The position numbers were made by a program, and so were the translations under genes. A stretch of DNA of 64,000 nucleotides from Prunus persica (taxonomy: Eukaryota; Streptophyta; Magnoliopsida; Rosales; Rosaceae), in the NCBI RefSeq assembly GCF_000346465.2, contig NC_034011.1, positions 20,625,928 through 20,689,927 of the forward strand, given 5' to 3'. Positions 22,500 to 35,829 of the stretch are shown here, in pieces (the first letter of the stretch is position 1; every line of letters begins with the position of its first letter). Below the pieces are notes generated by a model, which made no database searches, was not told the DNA's origin, and was given only the letters and a program-made list of their open reading frames with translations.

Positions 22500-22909
22500 T
22501 GTGAATCTAATGTGAAAATGAACGGTAATATCAGTTTGACAACATAAAATAAAAAGGTAAAGTATGCCAGTTTCCAAGCCAATGTAACTTCCATTTAACC
22601 CATAAAATTCTTTACAACAAATAAAAAGGTAAAAGCTCCATTTGTAGCAATCTTTTTTAATAGAACAAAAAAACAACCCAAAAAACACAGCAAAATTATC
22701 CACACACTCGCACACACTCACACGTGGGAGAGAAGGCGCCAAGCCAAAAACACCTAGTATCATTCTATCTTCTCCTCACAACTCACAAGCAAAATTCATT
22801 CTATCCAGTATCCACAGTCCCAAAGTCGAAGGCTTTGAAGCTCACACCCATTAAATGACGGAAGTGCCCCTCCTGCCAGTCCTAATTTACCAACCCAGGA
22901 CCTCCCTTT

Positions 22910-23591
22910 ATGGCATCTCTGCTTCGCTGTCCCTGCTCCACTGAAGCACTGGAGGCTAGGCGGCTCATGGACGTTCCTGAAGCTCATGCTCGTCCTCGGC
23001 GCCACAACCATCTTCTCGCCCAACGAACCCACTTCTCCTCTTGGCCCGTGAGCCTGAGATTTCTATCGCCGTACGTTTCATACTCATTGGCATACATATG
23101 CTTTTCAAGTTTTCTTATTGCTTCTGCTTCTGAATTTGTTTGGGTTTTATTAGTTTCGAATGAATTACAATATAAACGCATTGAATTCAATGTCTTTGTT
23201 GTGTATGGAGATGCTAAAGCTTGCGTCTTGTATGTAACTATGTTCTAGAGCCGAGTTTTATTTGCTGCAGACCCAAGTCGTGTAAATGGTCCTTCTAATT
23301 TTCAGCATTGCTAAACTCACAATGTATATAAAAATCGAATTGCAGTACAAACTTGGAAATCACAATGATGAGAAATTGTATTTGATTCAAACCACTTTTG
23401 TTGATAGATGAAATCTTATCGAAAGATGAATATGGGCTTGCCAAATTAAATATCAGTTGTAGTAGTTCCTCTAACCCCTATTTGTGCTTGCTATGAAAAC
23501 TTTATCATTTATGTGTCAAAAGAAGATGAAAAATGATATGGAGATGCTGTAAATGATACTTTGTTAAGTCTGATATCTTCCTACTTCGAAT

Positions 23592-23626
<35 letters not shown>

Positions 23627-26600
23627 GGAAATAATTAATACATTATAGTATCAAAGCAGGTACATATGCCATCACATACCCCTCAGAAATGAATTCAGAT
23701 TCACTCTTTGTATGGCGAAGCATAGTTCGTTCCTAAGATCCCCTATGATGTCCATGGAGAGAGGTAACACAAAAAATCCTGTTTTTGAACCTCTTAGTTA
23801 TTCATGTTTCTACACATTATAAGGAAAACCATACCTCCCCTCTTTTTCCAACACTAAAATAAACAAGGATTTTAAGAGAAGGCCTCTCTGTTCCGTAAAG
23901 GATAAACTACTACAGTCATTAAGGTTTCACATCATCCTTTCTAGAAGCACTCCTATAGTTTAAAATGGCTTATGGATCTAAGACATTCTGGTTTCGCAGG
24001 AAAGTCAAATGCTGTTGTTAAAGGAATGTGCAAGATAGTCTGGACTATAGAGGCTGATCTGGCAGCTGGTGAGTTTCTGTACATAACTGGGGATCCTACT
24101 ATTCTTGGCTGCTGGGAACCGGAGATTGCTATACTAATGTCTCCTACAGAACATACGAACTTATGGAAGGCTGAAGTCAGGGTAATTTTGCAATCTGCGC
24201 AAAGTAGCACATGATTATGTTGGTTATTTATGAAGCATGAAATGATGTATGAATCTGTCAAACATCAATTTTATTTATTTGTTGTGGTAGCTTAGACAAC
24301 TGAAAACAAACAACAAAATCCAATCAAAGGTTTCTAATATGATAAAATTAGTAGTTGAAGGTTCCCCTTTAGACATAGCACTAACTAGAGATACTTGTCC
24401 AGGGAAAAGAATAAAGATAGACAGAGAGATACTCTATGCGGTTGATTTTCAATTATTTATTTTATTGTGCTGTAAGGTCCTGTCCTCCCTTATTCATCTT
24501 TTACTGCTTGGCAGATTTCTGGTGGTGTAAATTTCAAGTATAACTATTTTATAAAGAGAGAAATGTGGCCTCCATCTGACATCATTTGGAGACCTGGACC
24601 TGAATTCTCTCTATCAGTACCCCTACCTGTCAAACAAGGTGGAAGAATTGGAGTGAGGGATTCATGGATGAGGCCCGATACCACAATGTCTCCAATTATT
24701 TCGTGGGGGTCATGGATAGAGGAGGCATATCTTCCAATACCACCTTTATTCTCAGCTCCAGCTAGAGGTAAATCTCCATCTTAATTCCTAAGTATATGAA
24801 ATCTCCTTCCTTGAAATGTTTCTGAACACTCAAATGCTTCCAGTGGTTTGACAGATGAAGATGAGATTATGAAATACCTTAAAAGTGATATAATAGAACC
24901 AAAGCCAGTCTTAAATCTTCCTATGGAGAAGCGCATGTTATACTCTGATAGAGAACTTACTGCAAGTGCTACCCACAAGGGCTTCATTTCCAATACTGAC
25001 ATACTAGAGTTGAACCCATCTTTAAATGAACCTATGGAGGATAACGTGTACTCTGATGGCGACCGTATAGTGAATACCAGTCAGAGGGGGTTAATTTCTA
25101 ATAGTTTTTCAACTGAAAGATATCATCCTATTGAGGAACCCTGGTTACTCCAATCACCTCTCTTCTTTCTTGTGTCCAACGATAAGATGGGTTCTGATAT
25201 GTCCAAAAAGAATGGCGGCATGAAAGATTGTGTGGCAAATTTGGACAACACAGGACAATCGTTGCCTGAAGAAAGAAATAATCTAATTTCGAATGAACCT
25301 GTGTCTACCATTATACTGATTAATTCTTCTATATGTACCATGCAAAGGATAGCTCTACTGGAATATGGGAAATTGGTTGAGTTACTACTGGAACCCGTTA
25401 AAAGTACAGTCCAGTGTGATAGTGTGTATCTAGGGGTGGTTACAAAACTTGTCCCCCATATGGGTGGTGCATTTGTAAATATTGGGAGTTCTAGACCCTC
25501 ACTAATGGACATTAAACAAAACAGAGAACCATTCATATTCCCGCCATTCCGTAGGACAAAGAAAATGGAAGCCAATGGTTATATGCTTGATGATCGCGTG
25601 AATGCATATGGAAATGAACGCATGCCACTTGATTACGAAGTGACTGACGACATCATTGAAATCAACTCTCAGGATGATTTTGTAAAATCCATTTACGATG
25701 TTGATGATGATGATGATGATGATGAACATGAAATTGAGGATGAATTTGATGTTTCATATGTTAAGGAAAACGTGAATGGTAGTATGCTCGACACTGGTGA
25801 TGTGGGAAATGATTATCTAAAAGGTGACACCAGTGCTATTCCTGTTGCCATAAATGGTTCTAGCAGTTCTCAAATGTCTCACCTCCAAAATAAGAAGAAT
25901 GATGCAAATATTATCGCTAATGAGAAAAAGTGGGCTCGAGTTCAGAAAGGCACCAAAGTTCTTGTACAAGTTGTCAAAGAGGGGTTGGGTTCAAAAGGTC
26001 CCACACTGACTGCTTATCCAAAATTGAAAAGCAGATTCTGGGTATGTTGTGATTCACCATTATCCTCCTTATTAAACTCTAACCGTTCCTAAATCTTTAT
26101 TTTTATGAATATATAAACACCTCTGAATCCCTTGGCTTGCAGATATTATTAACTCGTTGTGATAGAATTGGAATCTCCAAAAAAATTGGCGGTGTTGAGC
26201 GTACACGATTAAAAGTCATAGCAAAAACTTTGCAGCCTCTGGGTTTTGGTTTGACTGTAAGGACTGTTGCTGCTGGCCATTCTTTAGAGGAGCTGCAAAA
26301 GGATTTGGAAGGTCTAGTTTCAACTTGGAAAAGTATTACGGAACATGCAAAATCTGCAGCACTTGCTGCAGATGAAGGTGTGGCAGGGACCATTCCTGTT
26401 ATTCTACACCGGGCAATGGGTCAGACGCTTTCAGTTGTCCAGGATTATTTTAATGAGACGGTGACTTTCCATCATTTATATCAAAGTCATTGTGCCAATT
26501 GTTTGTTTCATTTTTCATGATTTGTTTTACATCAAAGTTTACAAGAATCTTTAATTCTTATCCCCTAAATTGCATTCTTTATTATGGATGTTTCAGGTTG

Positions 26601-29457
26601 AGAAAATGGTTGTTGACTCTCCAAGGACATATCATGAGGTATGGCATAAACTGTTATAGAGGACTATTTTAGTGGACTGAAAATTGTGCGTTCAATTTTT
26701 GAGATGAGAGGAATGTGTGTGTGCATGTGTAGCATCATATATTTCCAGAATAAGTTGATTGGTTCTATATCTCTAATGATTTAACCTTTTCTAATTGCAC
26801 AAGTCTAGTCACTTGGTTTCTGAAGATCTTTTGTACTCAATTTTATTATTTTCTTTTAAATTACTAAGAAGTCAACTTTTACCACACTTTCCAGGTTACC
26901 AGTTACCTTCAGGAGATTGCCCCTGATCTTTGTGATCGAGTTGAGTTGTACAACAAAAGAATTCCTCTTTTTGATGAATTTAACATCGAAGAAGAGATCA
27001 ACAACATGCTTAGTAAAAGGTGAGGGGCAGACAATATTACTTATGTCGGCAGTTGTCACATTTTCTAGCTCTGCAGATGCCTATTAAGCCACTTGTTAAT
27101 GTTTGTTCTATGATTTCTTCATATTTCTTGGCTTACAGGGTTCCACTTGCTAAGGGAGGCTCTTTAGTGATCGAGCAAACTGAGGCACTAGTCTCTGTCG
27201 ATGTGAATGGAGGACATGGGATGTTTGGTCAAGGGACTTCACAGGAGAAAGCTATTTTAGAAGTCAACCTTGCAGCTGCTAAACAAGTATGTTAGATGCT
27301 GAACTCTAATTACCACTTTTGGCATTGTTTTCCTTGTACGGACAAGCAATTTATACATTTCCCTGTAGATGATAGCATACTGATCTGTTGCCCCTGTGGG
27401 TTTCTTCTTTTTCTATGTCAAATTATAACATGGTAACTTGCTCTGTTACCATGTTATAACTTATTCTTCAAAACTGGCATAGATTCTCCTATTTATCCAT
27501 CTAAATGGTGAATCTTTGCAGTACTTGTTTGACAGAGAAAACTGTGTTTCAGATTGCAAGGGAGTTACGACTGAGAGATATCGGTGGCATAATTGTGGTA
27601 GATTTCATTGATATGGCTGATGAATGTAAGTCGAAGTCTCTCCCTCTCTTGAAGGTGTGTGTGCATGATTGACATATTTAGGCATGGCCCATGCATGGGA
27701 GTAATTTGTTTTCAAATGCTTGAAACTTACGCAGCCTATGACGTTTCAGCCTAATTCTGTTCCACTTTAGGATTGATATCAAGGCTATTCACATTAACTT
27801 GTAGAGAATCTGCATACCAGCTGCCAGACATATGCCCTTAAAAGTCAAACTGAATGAGGCTTAAACTATAAAACTAAAGAAATGCCCAATCAACAGTCAT
27901 GTTGCTCTGTTCATAAATTTTGCAGGAGGTTGCAACACAAACATGTACGATAGAATTTTCTACAAATATAAATAATAGCAAGGTCGATGTTTAAGGTTAC
28001 CTTACTATCCTTTTATCAAACTTAGAAGGCATGATGTATGGTCCAGGGCAACTTCTAAAAGGTTTGATATACATAACTGAGTTGGTCCTTAAGATTGAAA
28101 GAAACTTAGAGATCTTCATGTTTGTATGGGGAAAGGGAGGCATTTTTATAAACTTTTTCTTAAATTTCTATCATTCTATTTTGAGAACTGCAATATTTAC
28201 TGATGAATTCTATTTGGCACTGCCTTATTTTCAGCAAATAAGAGATTGGTCTATGAAGAAGCTAAGAAGGCTGTTGAGAGAGATAGATCAATGGTTAAAG
28301 TCTCTGAACTTTCGAGGCATGGACTTATGGAAATAACAAGAAAGCGAGTATGTTGCATTAACGCGGCTCACACTTTCCTGCTACTTTTCATTTGCAGTAA
28401 AATTTTAAAGAGCAATATGAAATTACAAATAAATAGAGTATTCAATATTCATTAATTTAAATCATGGGGGCAACATGAAAATCTTCACAAGGTTTATATA
28501 TCAACTGGAGAAACTTGGCTCAATGATTTATGAGCTCGATCCGGCTCAATTGTTTTATCTGATGATAGATTGCATCATGTTGGACAGGTACGACCTAGTG
28601 TGACATTTATGATTAGTGAACCATGCACCTGCTGCCATGCCACTGGAAGAGTAGAAGCATTGGAGACCTCCTTCTCCAAAATTGAACAAGAAATTTCTCG
28701 ATTACTGGTACGTGAAGTTGTAGACTACTAGGCATACGTTGCTTTGTATGCATATAAATTTGAAAAATGCAGCACCAGAAACACTTGGAAAGAAACCTAC
28801 TAGTAATTCCATGTAATTGCAATTCTTCCAATTTATAATTTTCCACTTAAGGAAATTATTTTTGAAACTTTTATCAGGCGATGATGGAACAGAGACCAGA
28901 CCCAGAGAACCCTAAATCCTGGCCAAAATTTATTCTGAGAATTGACCATCACATGTGTGACTACTTAACTTCTGGGAAAAGGACAAAACTTGCATTCTTG
29001 AGCAGTTCCCTCAAAGTTTGGATTCTACTAAAGGTATGTATGATTGGAGGGTGTTCTTGATTCAGATTCTGAGTTTCTGTTCAAGGTATGCATGAATGAT
29101 TCCAATGACACTACCCTCTTATGAAAAGTGACCTCTGTAGTATGCAAAGTGCATGAGCGAATAACGGTTAAAAGTTGCTTTTCTTAATTGTCCACAGATC
29201 ATTTAAATTGAAATTTAAGTTGCTAGTATAGGAGAAACTTTTGCTTTATCACTGATTGTCAGAGGTAATCTCTTCAGGTTGCTAGAGGTTTCACCAGGGG
29301 TGCATTTGAAGTGAAACCATTTACAGATGAAAAGGCACACAAAGATCAGCGGCAAGTAACCATTCCGATGTTACGGCCTACAGAAACCAGAACTAACAAT
29401 CCTGGCAGAAAAGTGACCTTGTTTCCAGTCAAAAAGTGGAAGGCCGGTGGAAAATGA
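22910..29457 (+). CDS. RNE: plastid ribonuclease E/G-like protein (RNE) with starch-binding domain
   Basis: Thirteen coding exons: 22910-23070, 23983-24181, 24515-24767, 24855-26041, 26143-26460, 26597-26638, 26895-27019, 27139-27286, 27553-27625, 28235-28347, 28588-28707, 28878-29033, 29278-29457. The total is 3,075 nt, 1,024 residues, phases consistent. Exons 1-3 give a probable plastid transit peptide and a CBM20 starch-binding domain (about 70-170; [16 protein letters not shown]). An S1-like segment starts near 395 ([18 protein letters not shown]). The RNase E catalytic core follows, with metal-binding aspartates in SVDVNGGHG (about 783) and IIVVDFIDM (about 828), then a CTCCHATGR zinc-link motif (about 886). 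Established: plant RNE is a chloroplast endoribonuclease needed for processing polycistronic plastid transcripts. An aspartate run (about 25697-25724, GAT repeats) interrupts the S1/core region. Exon 2 could start slightly differently, but only the acceptor before 23983 keeps phase. Confidence 0.93.
23591..23627 (+). repeat. CT microsatellite in RNE intron 1
   Basis: TCTCTGTCTCTGTCTC followed by a pure (CT)n run, inside the 912-bp first intron. Confidence 0.85.
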
Positions 29458-30120
29458 TATTTGCCACATTGACGTGCATTTGTTTTGTGAACAGACCAGA
29501 ACCATTTCTTTTTTATTGCTTGATGTTATTATATAAGAGGAGGATGTAGAGAGAGGAGAAAGAGGAGAGGAGAAGGTTGGCATTGACCTGTTTCACTAGA
29601 TGGCATTTTGTTGATAATAGCCTGTATTTTGCTTGGGTCAGCTGGTCCATCCAATATGAACTTCAGAACTACTTAGTTCACATTGTAGGAATGCTAGGCC
29701 AAGTAGTTTTGTTACCGAGAAATAGTAGCATTTTCAAAAGCAAAGCTATATATTGTCACGCAAGTTCTTGTTGGTTACTGGAGAACTCATTTACTTTGTT
29801 CAGTCATCTTCGTCTACACTAATATTTCAACAAACTCAAAGAAAAAAAATACACAACCCAATATGAAATTATTCAATACACGGGTAGAGATTGACATCAA
29901 ATAAAACTCAAGTTCAACTTGAGACTTGTAAAATTCGAAGTGATGAAATATTGATAGTTGCTTTTTCTACAAGTAAAAAACTCATGACAAAGCTACTTAA
30001 TGCTAAAACTATCAGTAGAGGCTTACAATTTCTCAAATGCAACACATAAAAATAGCTAAACAGTACACGTGGATATCGGCAATGTAGCAAATGGCAAAGT
30101 CTCAAACTAATCTGCGGGGA

Positions 30121-31824
30121 TTAACTGGTCGCAGTGCTGCAGGTGTTGATGCCATCCTTGCAATCACTGGTGAGATCATTGAATGTTTCTATCTGCTTTT
30201 TCCCTCTCAAGAACACCTCTGTATCAACTGACACTCGCATGTAACCATCAAATTCAACTGGAACTCCATTGTTAAGCTTTGTGGTGTCGAAGTACCACTC
30301 ACTGTTTTCATCCCAAAGATCCTTGTACTCGTCAAGGAAATGAGTGGTATACTTGTCCTTCAAAGGGTCAAAGAAAGATGTATCTGGTTCGTTTGTTGCA
30401 ATGTAAAGGTTCCTTCCATCTTCAATTTTGTCCTGCAGGGTTGAGAGAAGTGCATTAGGTGAAGTATCTGCATCAAGGTTAGGCCAAAGCTCCTTGTTAT
30501 GTGCCTTCTCTCCTCTTTCAATATGCACAGAATCATAATCCCAGTTCAATTTTGATGAGATTGCAGACACTATATCCATTAACCTTCTCGATTTCCATAT
30601 CAAATGCCATGGTCGTTGAACAACAGACTCCGTTTCCCCTTCACACACCCTATACCAATAATTGTCTGGCTCCACGGACCCGAACTTTCTCATAATCAAA
30701 GCATCCTTGACGTCATTAAGTTTCATAGGTGTGACCCTAAAATCCTCCACAAGATGAAGATTCAACCCATCTTTCTTCTGCCACTTCTCCCAATCTGACC
30801 AGAACTGCTTTGCGTCTAATACAGATGCAGACTCTCTTAAATGCTCAAAGTCAAAGTAAAACCTGAAATCCTTCCCTTCCTCATCTTGATTCGACGAAGT
30901 GTACATGGACGACAGACAAATATTCAATTCCATGACCAAAGTTCGGTTCAGGTATTGTGCTTCACCTAAAGCACACAAGAAACTCCACAAGTAATGGTTC
31001 ATGCTCTTGCACCTATCTCCACCACCCATGTAAACTAAGTACTTCCCACGACTAAATGAACCTTCAGACTCAACCACCGGAAGGGTATCATTCACAATCT
31101 CCCCCACAACTGGCAAAGAATTCACCTCCTTCTTCCCATTCTTCTCAAACCCAGGCTTCTGATTCTTCTTCCTCTTCCTGGCATTTACTCCAGTATGGTA
31201 CTCTCCAATGTCACCAACACTAAGAGTACAATTTTCAGACTTCAAAATAGTAAACCTCCTGTAATCCTTGTAAAAGGAAGCAGTCTTCCCTTCCTTAGGC
31301 CTAAACCGCCAAGCCATATCACAACTGTTATCATCCGAACCCCGCACAGGTTTCCCAAACCGGTAAAAATGGATATCCTTAAACTTTTCAATGGTGGCCC
31401 TCATCAACAAATGGAACACTTCCGGGTCCCGGCAATCTATGGGACCCTCACAGCTAGAAGATGCGACGGCGTCAGAAGCGTCACTGATCGTGTTATCACC
31501 CTCGCTTAAGTTAACAACATCAGTCATATTGATAAAGGTTGCAAATTCAGTTTGATTGGGAGCCATGAAATTCTCACCAGTCCTGACCACAGTGTCATCG
31601 GATTTGAAAGTGGCATTGGATTTGGATGTGAGGAAAGTGGTGATCTTGGTTGATGGGTGAAACAAAGGGTCTTCAGGTTCATAGGTGGCGGCAATAATGG
31701 TGAAGATCAACACTCCGAGCACAAAAAACGTGAAGCAAAGGTTTCCAATCAAGGCAAGGGCATTTGGGCCCAAATTCTCAGGCCTAAAGCTTCCAGTTCT
31801 GGAAAATGAGGACCGACCCAACAT
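30121..31824 (-). CDS. O-fucosyltransferase family protein (DUF246-like), type II membrane protein
   Basis: Uninterrupted frame of 567 residues, ATG at 31824, TAA at 30121. A short cytoplasmic N-terminus is followed by one hydrophobic segment (about 23-46, LIGNLCFTFFVLGVLIF), the signature of a Golgi type II glycosyltransferase. The lumenal part carries family blocks: YLVYMGGGDRCKSMNHYLW (about 255-275), a VHIERGEKAH block corresponding to the GDP-fucose-binding HxRxGD-like motif (here ERGEK), and LYIATNEPDTSFFDPLKD near 470. The C-terminus has FDGYMRVSVDTEVFLRGKK. Several N-glycosylation sequons (NAT, NCT, NRT) occur. Established: plant members are placed in the protein or polysaccharide O-fucosyltransferase group; acceptors are known for only a few. 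The transcript starts in the pyrimidine-rich DNA above 31850. Confidence 0.85.
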   Translation of the reverse strand: MLGRSSFSRTGSFRPENLGPNALALIGNLCFTFFVLGVLIFTIIAATYEPEDPLFHPSTKITTFLTSKSNATFKSDDTVVRTGENFMAPNQTEFATFINMTDVVNLSEGDNTISDASDAVASSSCEGPIDCRDPEVFHLLMRATIEKFKDIHFYRFGKPVRGSDDNSCDMAWRFRPKEGKTASFYKDYRRFTILKSENCTLSVGDIGEYHTGVNARKRKKNQKPGFEKNGKKEVNSLPVVGEIVNDTLPVVESEGSFSRGKYLVYMGGGDRCKSMNHYLWSFLCALGEAQYLNRTLVMELNICLSSMYTSSNQDEEGKDFRFYFDFEHLRESASVLDAKQFWSDWEKWQKKDGLNLHLVEDFRVTPMKLNDVKDALIMRKFGSVEPDNYWYRVCEGETESVVQRPWHLIWKSRRLMDIVSAISSKLNWDYDSVHIERGEKAHNKELWPNLDADTSPNALLSTLQDKIEDGRNLYIATNEPDTSFFDPLKDKYTTHFLDEYKDLWDENSEWYFDTTKLNNGVPVEFDGYMRVSVDTEVFLRGKKQIETFNDLTSDCKDGINTCSTATS

Positions 31825-31889
31825 TTTTTGGAACCAGAAGCTTCACCCAAATCTACTATCTAGCAGAAAACAAAAGTACCCAGATAGCC

Positions 31890-33380
31890 AAATCGCCTAA
31901 GAATGAAGAAATGGTCAAAGAACTATGGTTTTTAGATATTGGGATTGAAAAAGAAGAGATTCTTTTTTATTTGACTTGTTTATTTTCAGATCTTGAAGCT
32001 AATGCGAAATGGGATTTGAGAGATCTACCAATTGAAAAAATGTATGAACCCAAAGACTAGCAGATAAGTGACTGTCAGAAAAAAGAGAGTTTATAGATTT
32101 GTCAGGATTACCTTCTGTTTCATATGAAGGTGAAGCAAAAACCATCAAGAAAGTTTCATCACCATTTTTGTCTTCTCTATCAACTTCGCTTCTCTGTGTC
32201 TCCAGTGTGAGTGTGGTGTGGGTGTGAGCTGTACGCAGCTGCTAGATTTCTCAAAGTCTGAGACTGGTGAGCTTAGTCAAAAACACAGATTGTTAGAGTG
32301 CGCAAGGGGCGCACTGCGCCTATGCACTACGATGTTTCCACGTGGAAGATACGACTACGTGGAAGGAGATGACTGGGTTGGCGTATTGCGCGTCCTCGCT
32401 AACAATTAGTTTTTATGACGAGATTTATGAAATGAAGATTAGGAAAATATAAAAAAGTGCCGGCTTTAAATAGTTCGGTGTTTATTGAAGGGAGGTGTCT
32501 ACTTCATAACAACTGCAGACACACCGACAGTGGCAAAGATGTAATTAGATTGTTGGAGACTTCACTGCAAATCTCACACTTGGCTACTTTAATAATGTTG
32601 AAAAAGCTTTGTTTCGAGATGGAAATTTACCGAGGGAAATGGCTTGTTTAATAATTGATGAAATATTTTAAGCTCCAACATGTCAAACCTTACAGGAATT
32701 TTTGTTTTGAAAGGAAAGCATAGGAGATTTCCTAAATTGGATGGATCATGGAGATGGGTGTCACATGGTAGGTTGGTACTTCACTCTCTTTAATGTGATG
32801 GTGGATAAGGATTATGTGGTACTAAATAGAAAACAGCCCTTCAGCTAAAGTACATATAGAATGGGCTCCAGCCTACCATGAGTCAGAAGCCCATCTCCAA
32901 TTTTACAGAAAACTTGTGTTAAACGGGAATAGCAGTGTTTTGTTACTTTAGGCCAATAACAGTATGTCAAGTAAAAAATTTATCACGTGTCATACCGTAA
33001 TTAATCGGAATAACAAAACAGTGTTATCCATATTCACACAAGTGGTTCTCCTAATTTTGGGGTTGCTTTGAATACAAGGTTTGCTCAAGTTTTGCACATG
33101 TCATGTGATTGCCACCCAGCCACAGCCTTTATTTTCACTTGTGGTAAGAAGAAATGTGCAGTAAAATAGCAGAGTAAATTTTTATATATACATGACCAAA
33201 GTTGAGAGATATACAATGGACCCCCATAATGCCACTTGATCACCCCCTACTCTAATCCAAGATTTCAACCCCAGTGATTTAGCAGGGTGCAGAGTTTTAA
33301 CTGCCCAAACAAATACATAGATTCAGATTAAAACTCTAACCCAGTGTTTTGTGAAACTCCTACAGCCAAAAAGATATAAA
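31890..33380. other. intergenic between the O-fucosyltransferase and ARM-repeat genes
   Basis: Promoter and 5' UTR of the O-fucosyltransferase gene (minus strand) at the left; otherwise non-coding. It contains the short inverted-repeat element at 32925-33029 and the probable 3' UTR of the ARM-repeat gene near 33180-33380. Confidence 0.5.
32925..33029. mobile_element. small palindromic MITE-like element
   Basis: GGAATAGCAGTGTTTTGTTA on the left is mirrored on the right by TAACAAAACAGTGTTATCC, giving inverted ends of about 22 bp with a few mismatches around a 60-bp centre. Family and target duplication are not determined. Confidence 0.5.
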
Positions 33381-35777
33381 TTATGTAGACTGCGTATTGG
33401 AAGGTGTACAAGATGCAGCTCTCTGCTGGATGCGGCTCATGCTATGCTCCATGCTTCTTTTAACCATGTCTTGCAGTAATCTCTTTGCAGTTTCAGCAGC
33501 TTTATCAGCTCCATCAACCCTTGTGGCAATGTCATATACAATTCTCTCCAAAACTGCGGACGCCAATTGCTTTTGCTGGGGAGAATCTCTAAGCAAATCT
33601 AGCAGTGTACGAGCTCTCTCCCGAGCTTCAGCTGTGCCATCTACAGTCAATCGAAGCAGGCCTGGGACTGCACCTTCGTTAAGAATGAGTTCCCGGTATT
33701 TATCTCGGCAGCTCTGACACATAGAAAGCAAAGCTCCAACCGCGTGTTCTGTGCTCATAAGAGATCCATCTTCAACAGTTTCTACTAAGGTTAATATCCC
33801 ACCATCTGAGTTTGAGATTGCAATACGCCCTTCTTCAGAGTTGGATAGGATTTCAAGAAGGGCGGTAGTTTTTTCGGCAAACTTGGAATACTTTTTGCAT
33901 TCTTTGAGAAGGTTGATAAGAGGGGGAACGGCTGTAGCATCCAGAATATCAGTTGAGTTCTCTTGACAGGTAGAGAGGTTGTGTAGGGCAGTCACAGCAT
34001 CAACTTTTCCTTGAACACTTCCAGAGCTGAGGATCTCAACCAGGAGAGGTGCAGCTCCAGAATCTGCAATAATTGGCTTGTTCAGTGCAGCAGCTGAGAG
34101 TGTTAAGATTGCTGCAGTGGCTAAATCCCTTAAACTACCATTTTGGAACTTGAGGAGCTCAACAAGAGGAGGGACGGCTCCAGCTGTCACAATTTTGACC
34201 TTGTTTCTAATAAACATCAAACAAGGACCCAATCAGACATACTGACAACTTATTTGAATATTTTACTAGTAAAAGATGAGGGTAATGGGCAGAGAGCAAA
34301 AGATTGCAGAACTAGTGAGCACTTAAAATTCACATATAATAATGTAACAACACCTATCACACTGAAGCTCACATGATACACAGTTAAGAAGAATCCTGAC
34401 ATTAACGAGAAAAAACAAAAGGACTGGAGGCCTGATTTTTTTGGTATCAGAATGCTCGTGCAGCATTAAGAGAGAAATAATAGTATGGGAGTTTCCCAAA
34501 TTCAGAACCTGATTCCGAAAAATTAAACAGCATTAAAATACAAAGATTTATGCTTTGATAAGAAAGTTCTCTCCATTAACTACCACATAGATATTCATTT
34601 CCATATTTACAAATAAAAACAGACGAAGACAAAATTAAAATGAGAACTAAACTTGACTGCCTCACCCCCTTCAACAGAAATTTTATCCTAACAAAGCTCC
34701 TGTCTCATTTGCCGCATAACAAATCCTCCAAAAGAAAGGGTAGGAATCAAGATCCAGTTGGATCTTCCAGTGTATCAGGAACGCAAAGATGAAAAATGGT
34801 TGAAAATATGTTCTCTTTCTCAAGTAGTTTGACATACTAAAGTACTGTCCTTTCTCTCAATTTTTCTTTAACGACCAAAATGGCAGAAATTTCACTAAAT
34901 TGGATTGAAAGGAGCTAATTCTTCCCTAAAGTAGCAACTTTTACTAGTATCAAATCTTCTGCCCAACCCCAACTTCCTCAGTAACTAAACAGAGGACAAA
35001 ATCACTATTATCTACATTTCCTACATCTCTCTCTCCCTCAGCTAGTAAATAAAGAAGCGATCAAATCCACATAATTATGGACAGCGAGGACTCTCATTGA
35101 ATCCAGAAGCTCAACGAGAAAACACCAAATGCAAAACCACCTCATCAAAATCCATTTGGTTTGTTATCAAAATCAAGAATTAGCAACCCCATGTAAGAAA
35201 AACAAAATGCCCATATCATATCATCTGATTTCATCTCCATTAAAACAAAAAGAATATCCCAGAACACCAAAAGTTTCGCACTTTCCCTTGTTACCATTTC
35301 ACAGCAACAAAATGAGCAAAAAGATGCAAAAACCCATCAACAAAATTAGCATAAACCAGTCCCTCACAGCCCATCAGCAAATAAAACACAAAGAAATCTG
35401 AAGCCATGGAAACAAAATTACCGTTCATTGCGGACAGCGAGGTTGAGGAGAGCGAGGAGAGAGACTTGGCGTGCATCTGGGTTAGGAGAGCACAGCATCA
35501 ACACCAAAGGTGATATCACACCAGCCGCGCCCAACTTTGACCGGGTCTTGGAAGACGAAGACGGTGACGAAGAAGAAGACTTTCTGACCAAGTTTCTGAT
35601 ATCTCTGGCGGCTTCAATCTTGGCCTCCAGATCACCATGGATGAGCTTTGAGGAGATTTCAAGTATAAGGGTTTGCTTCCTTTGGTTCCATGTCTCTACC
35701 TCCTCCTTCTCTACCACTTCTCTTGTTTCTTCTTCTTCTTCTCCCACTCCCACTGAGCTTTGCTCCTCCTGTCCCAT
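33381..35777 (-). CDS. armadillo-repeat protein (U-box-less PUB4/PUB45-like)
   Basis: Two coding exons, 35777-35422 and 34206-33381, with a 1,215-bp intron. Together they give 1,182 nt, 393 residues, phase 2 junction closing to ...AVRNER|NKVKIV. The N-terminus (1-35) is acidic (EEEEE) and is followed by tandem armadillo repeats from about 40 to 330, recognisable by repeated GA-PLVELL, A--AL-NLS and N---I-D-GA patterns. The C-terminus is basic and contains KRLLQDMVKRSMEHSM. Established: close plant relatives are called U-box domain proteins or plain ARM repeat proteins; there is no U-box here, so ligase activity should not be assumed. ARM repeats mediate protein-protein contacts. The intron and promoter look ordinary. 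Confidence 0.88.
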
Positions 35778-35829
35778 CTCTCTCTCTGACGCTCTTCCTT
35801 CGTCTTCCTGTCTCTTATGTTCAGAATAA

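Noticed and set aside
33381..35777. U-box E3 ligase
   Set aside because: The ARM repeats resemble PUB proteins, but no U-box domain is present in either exon, so ligase function was not assigned.
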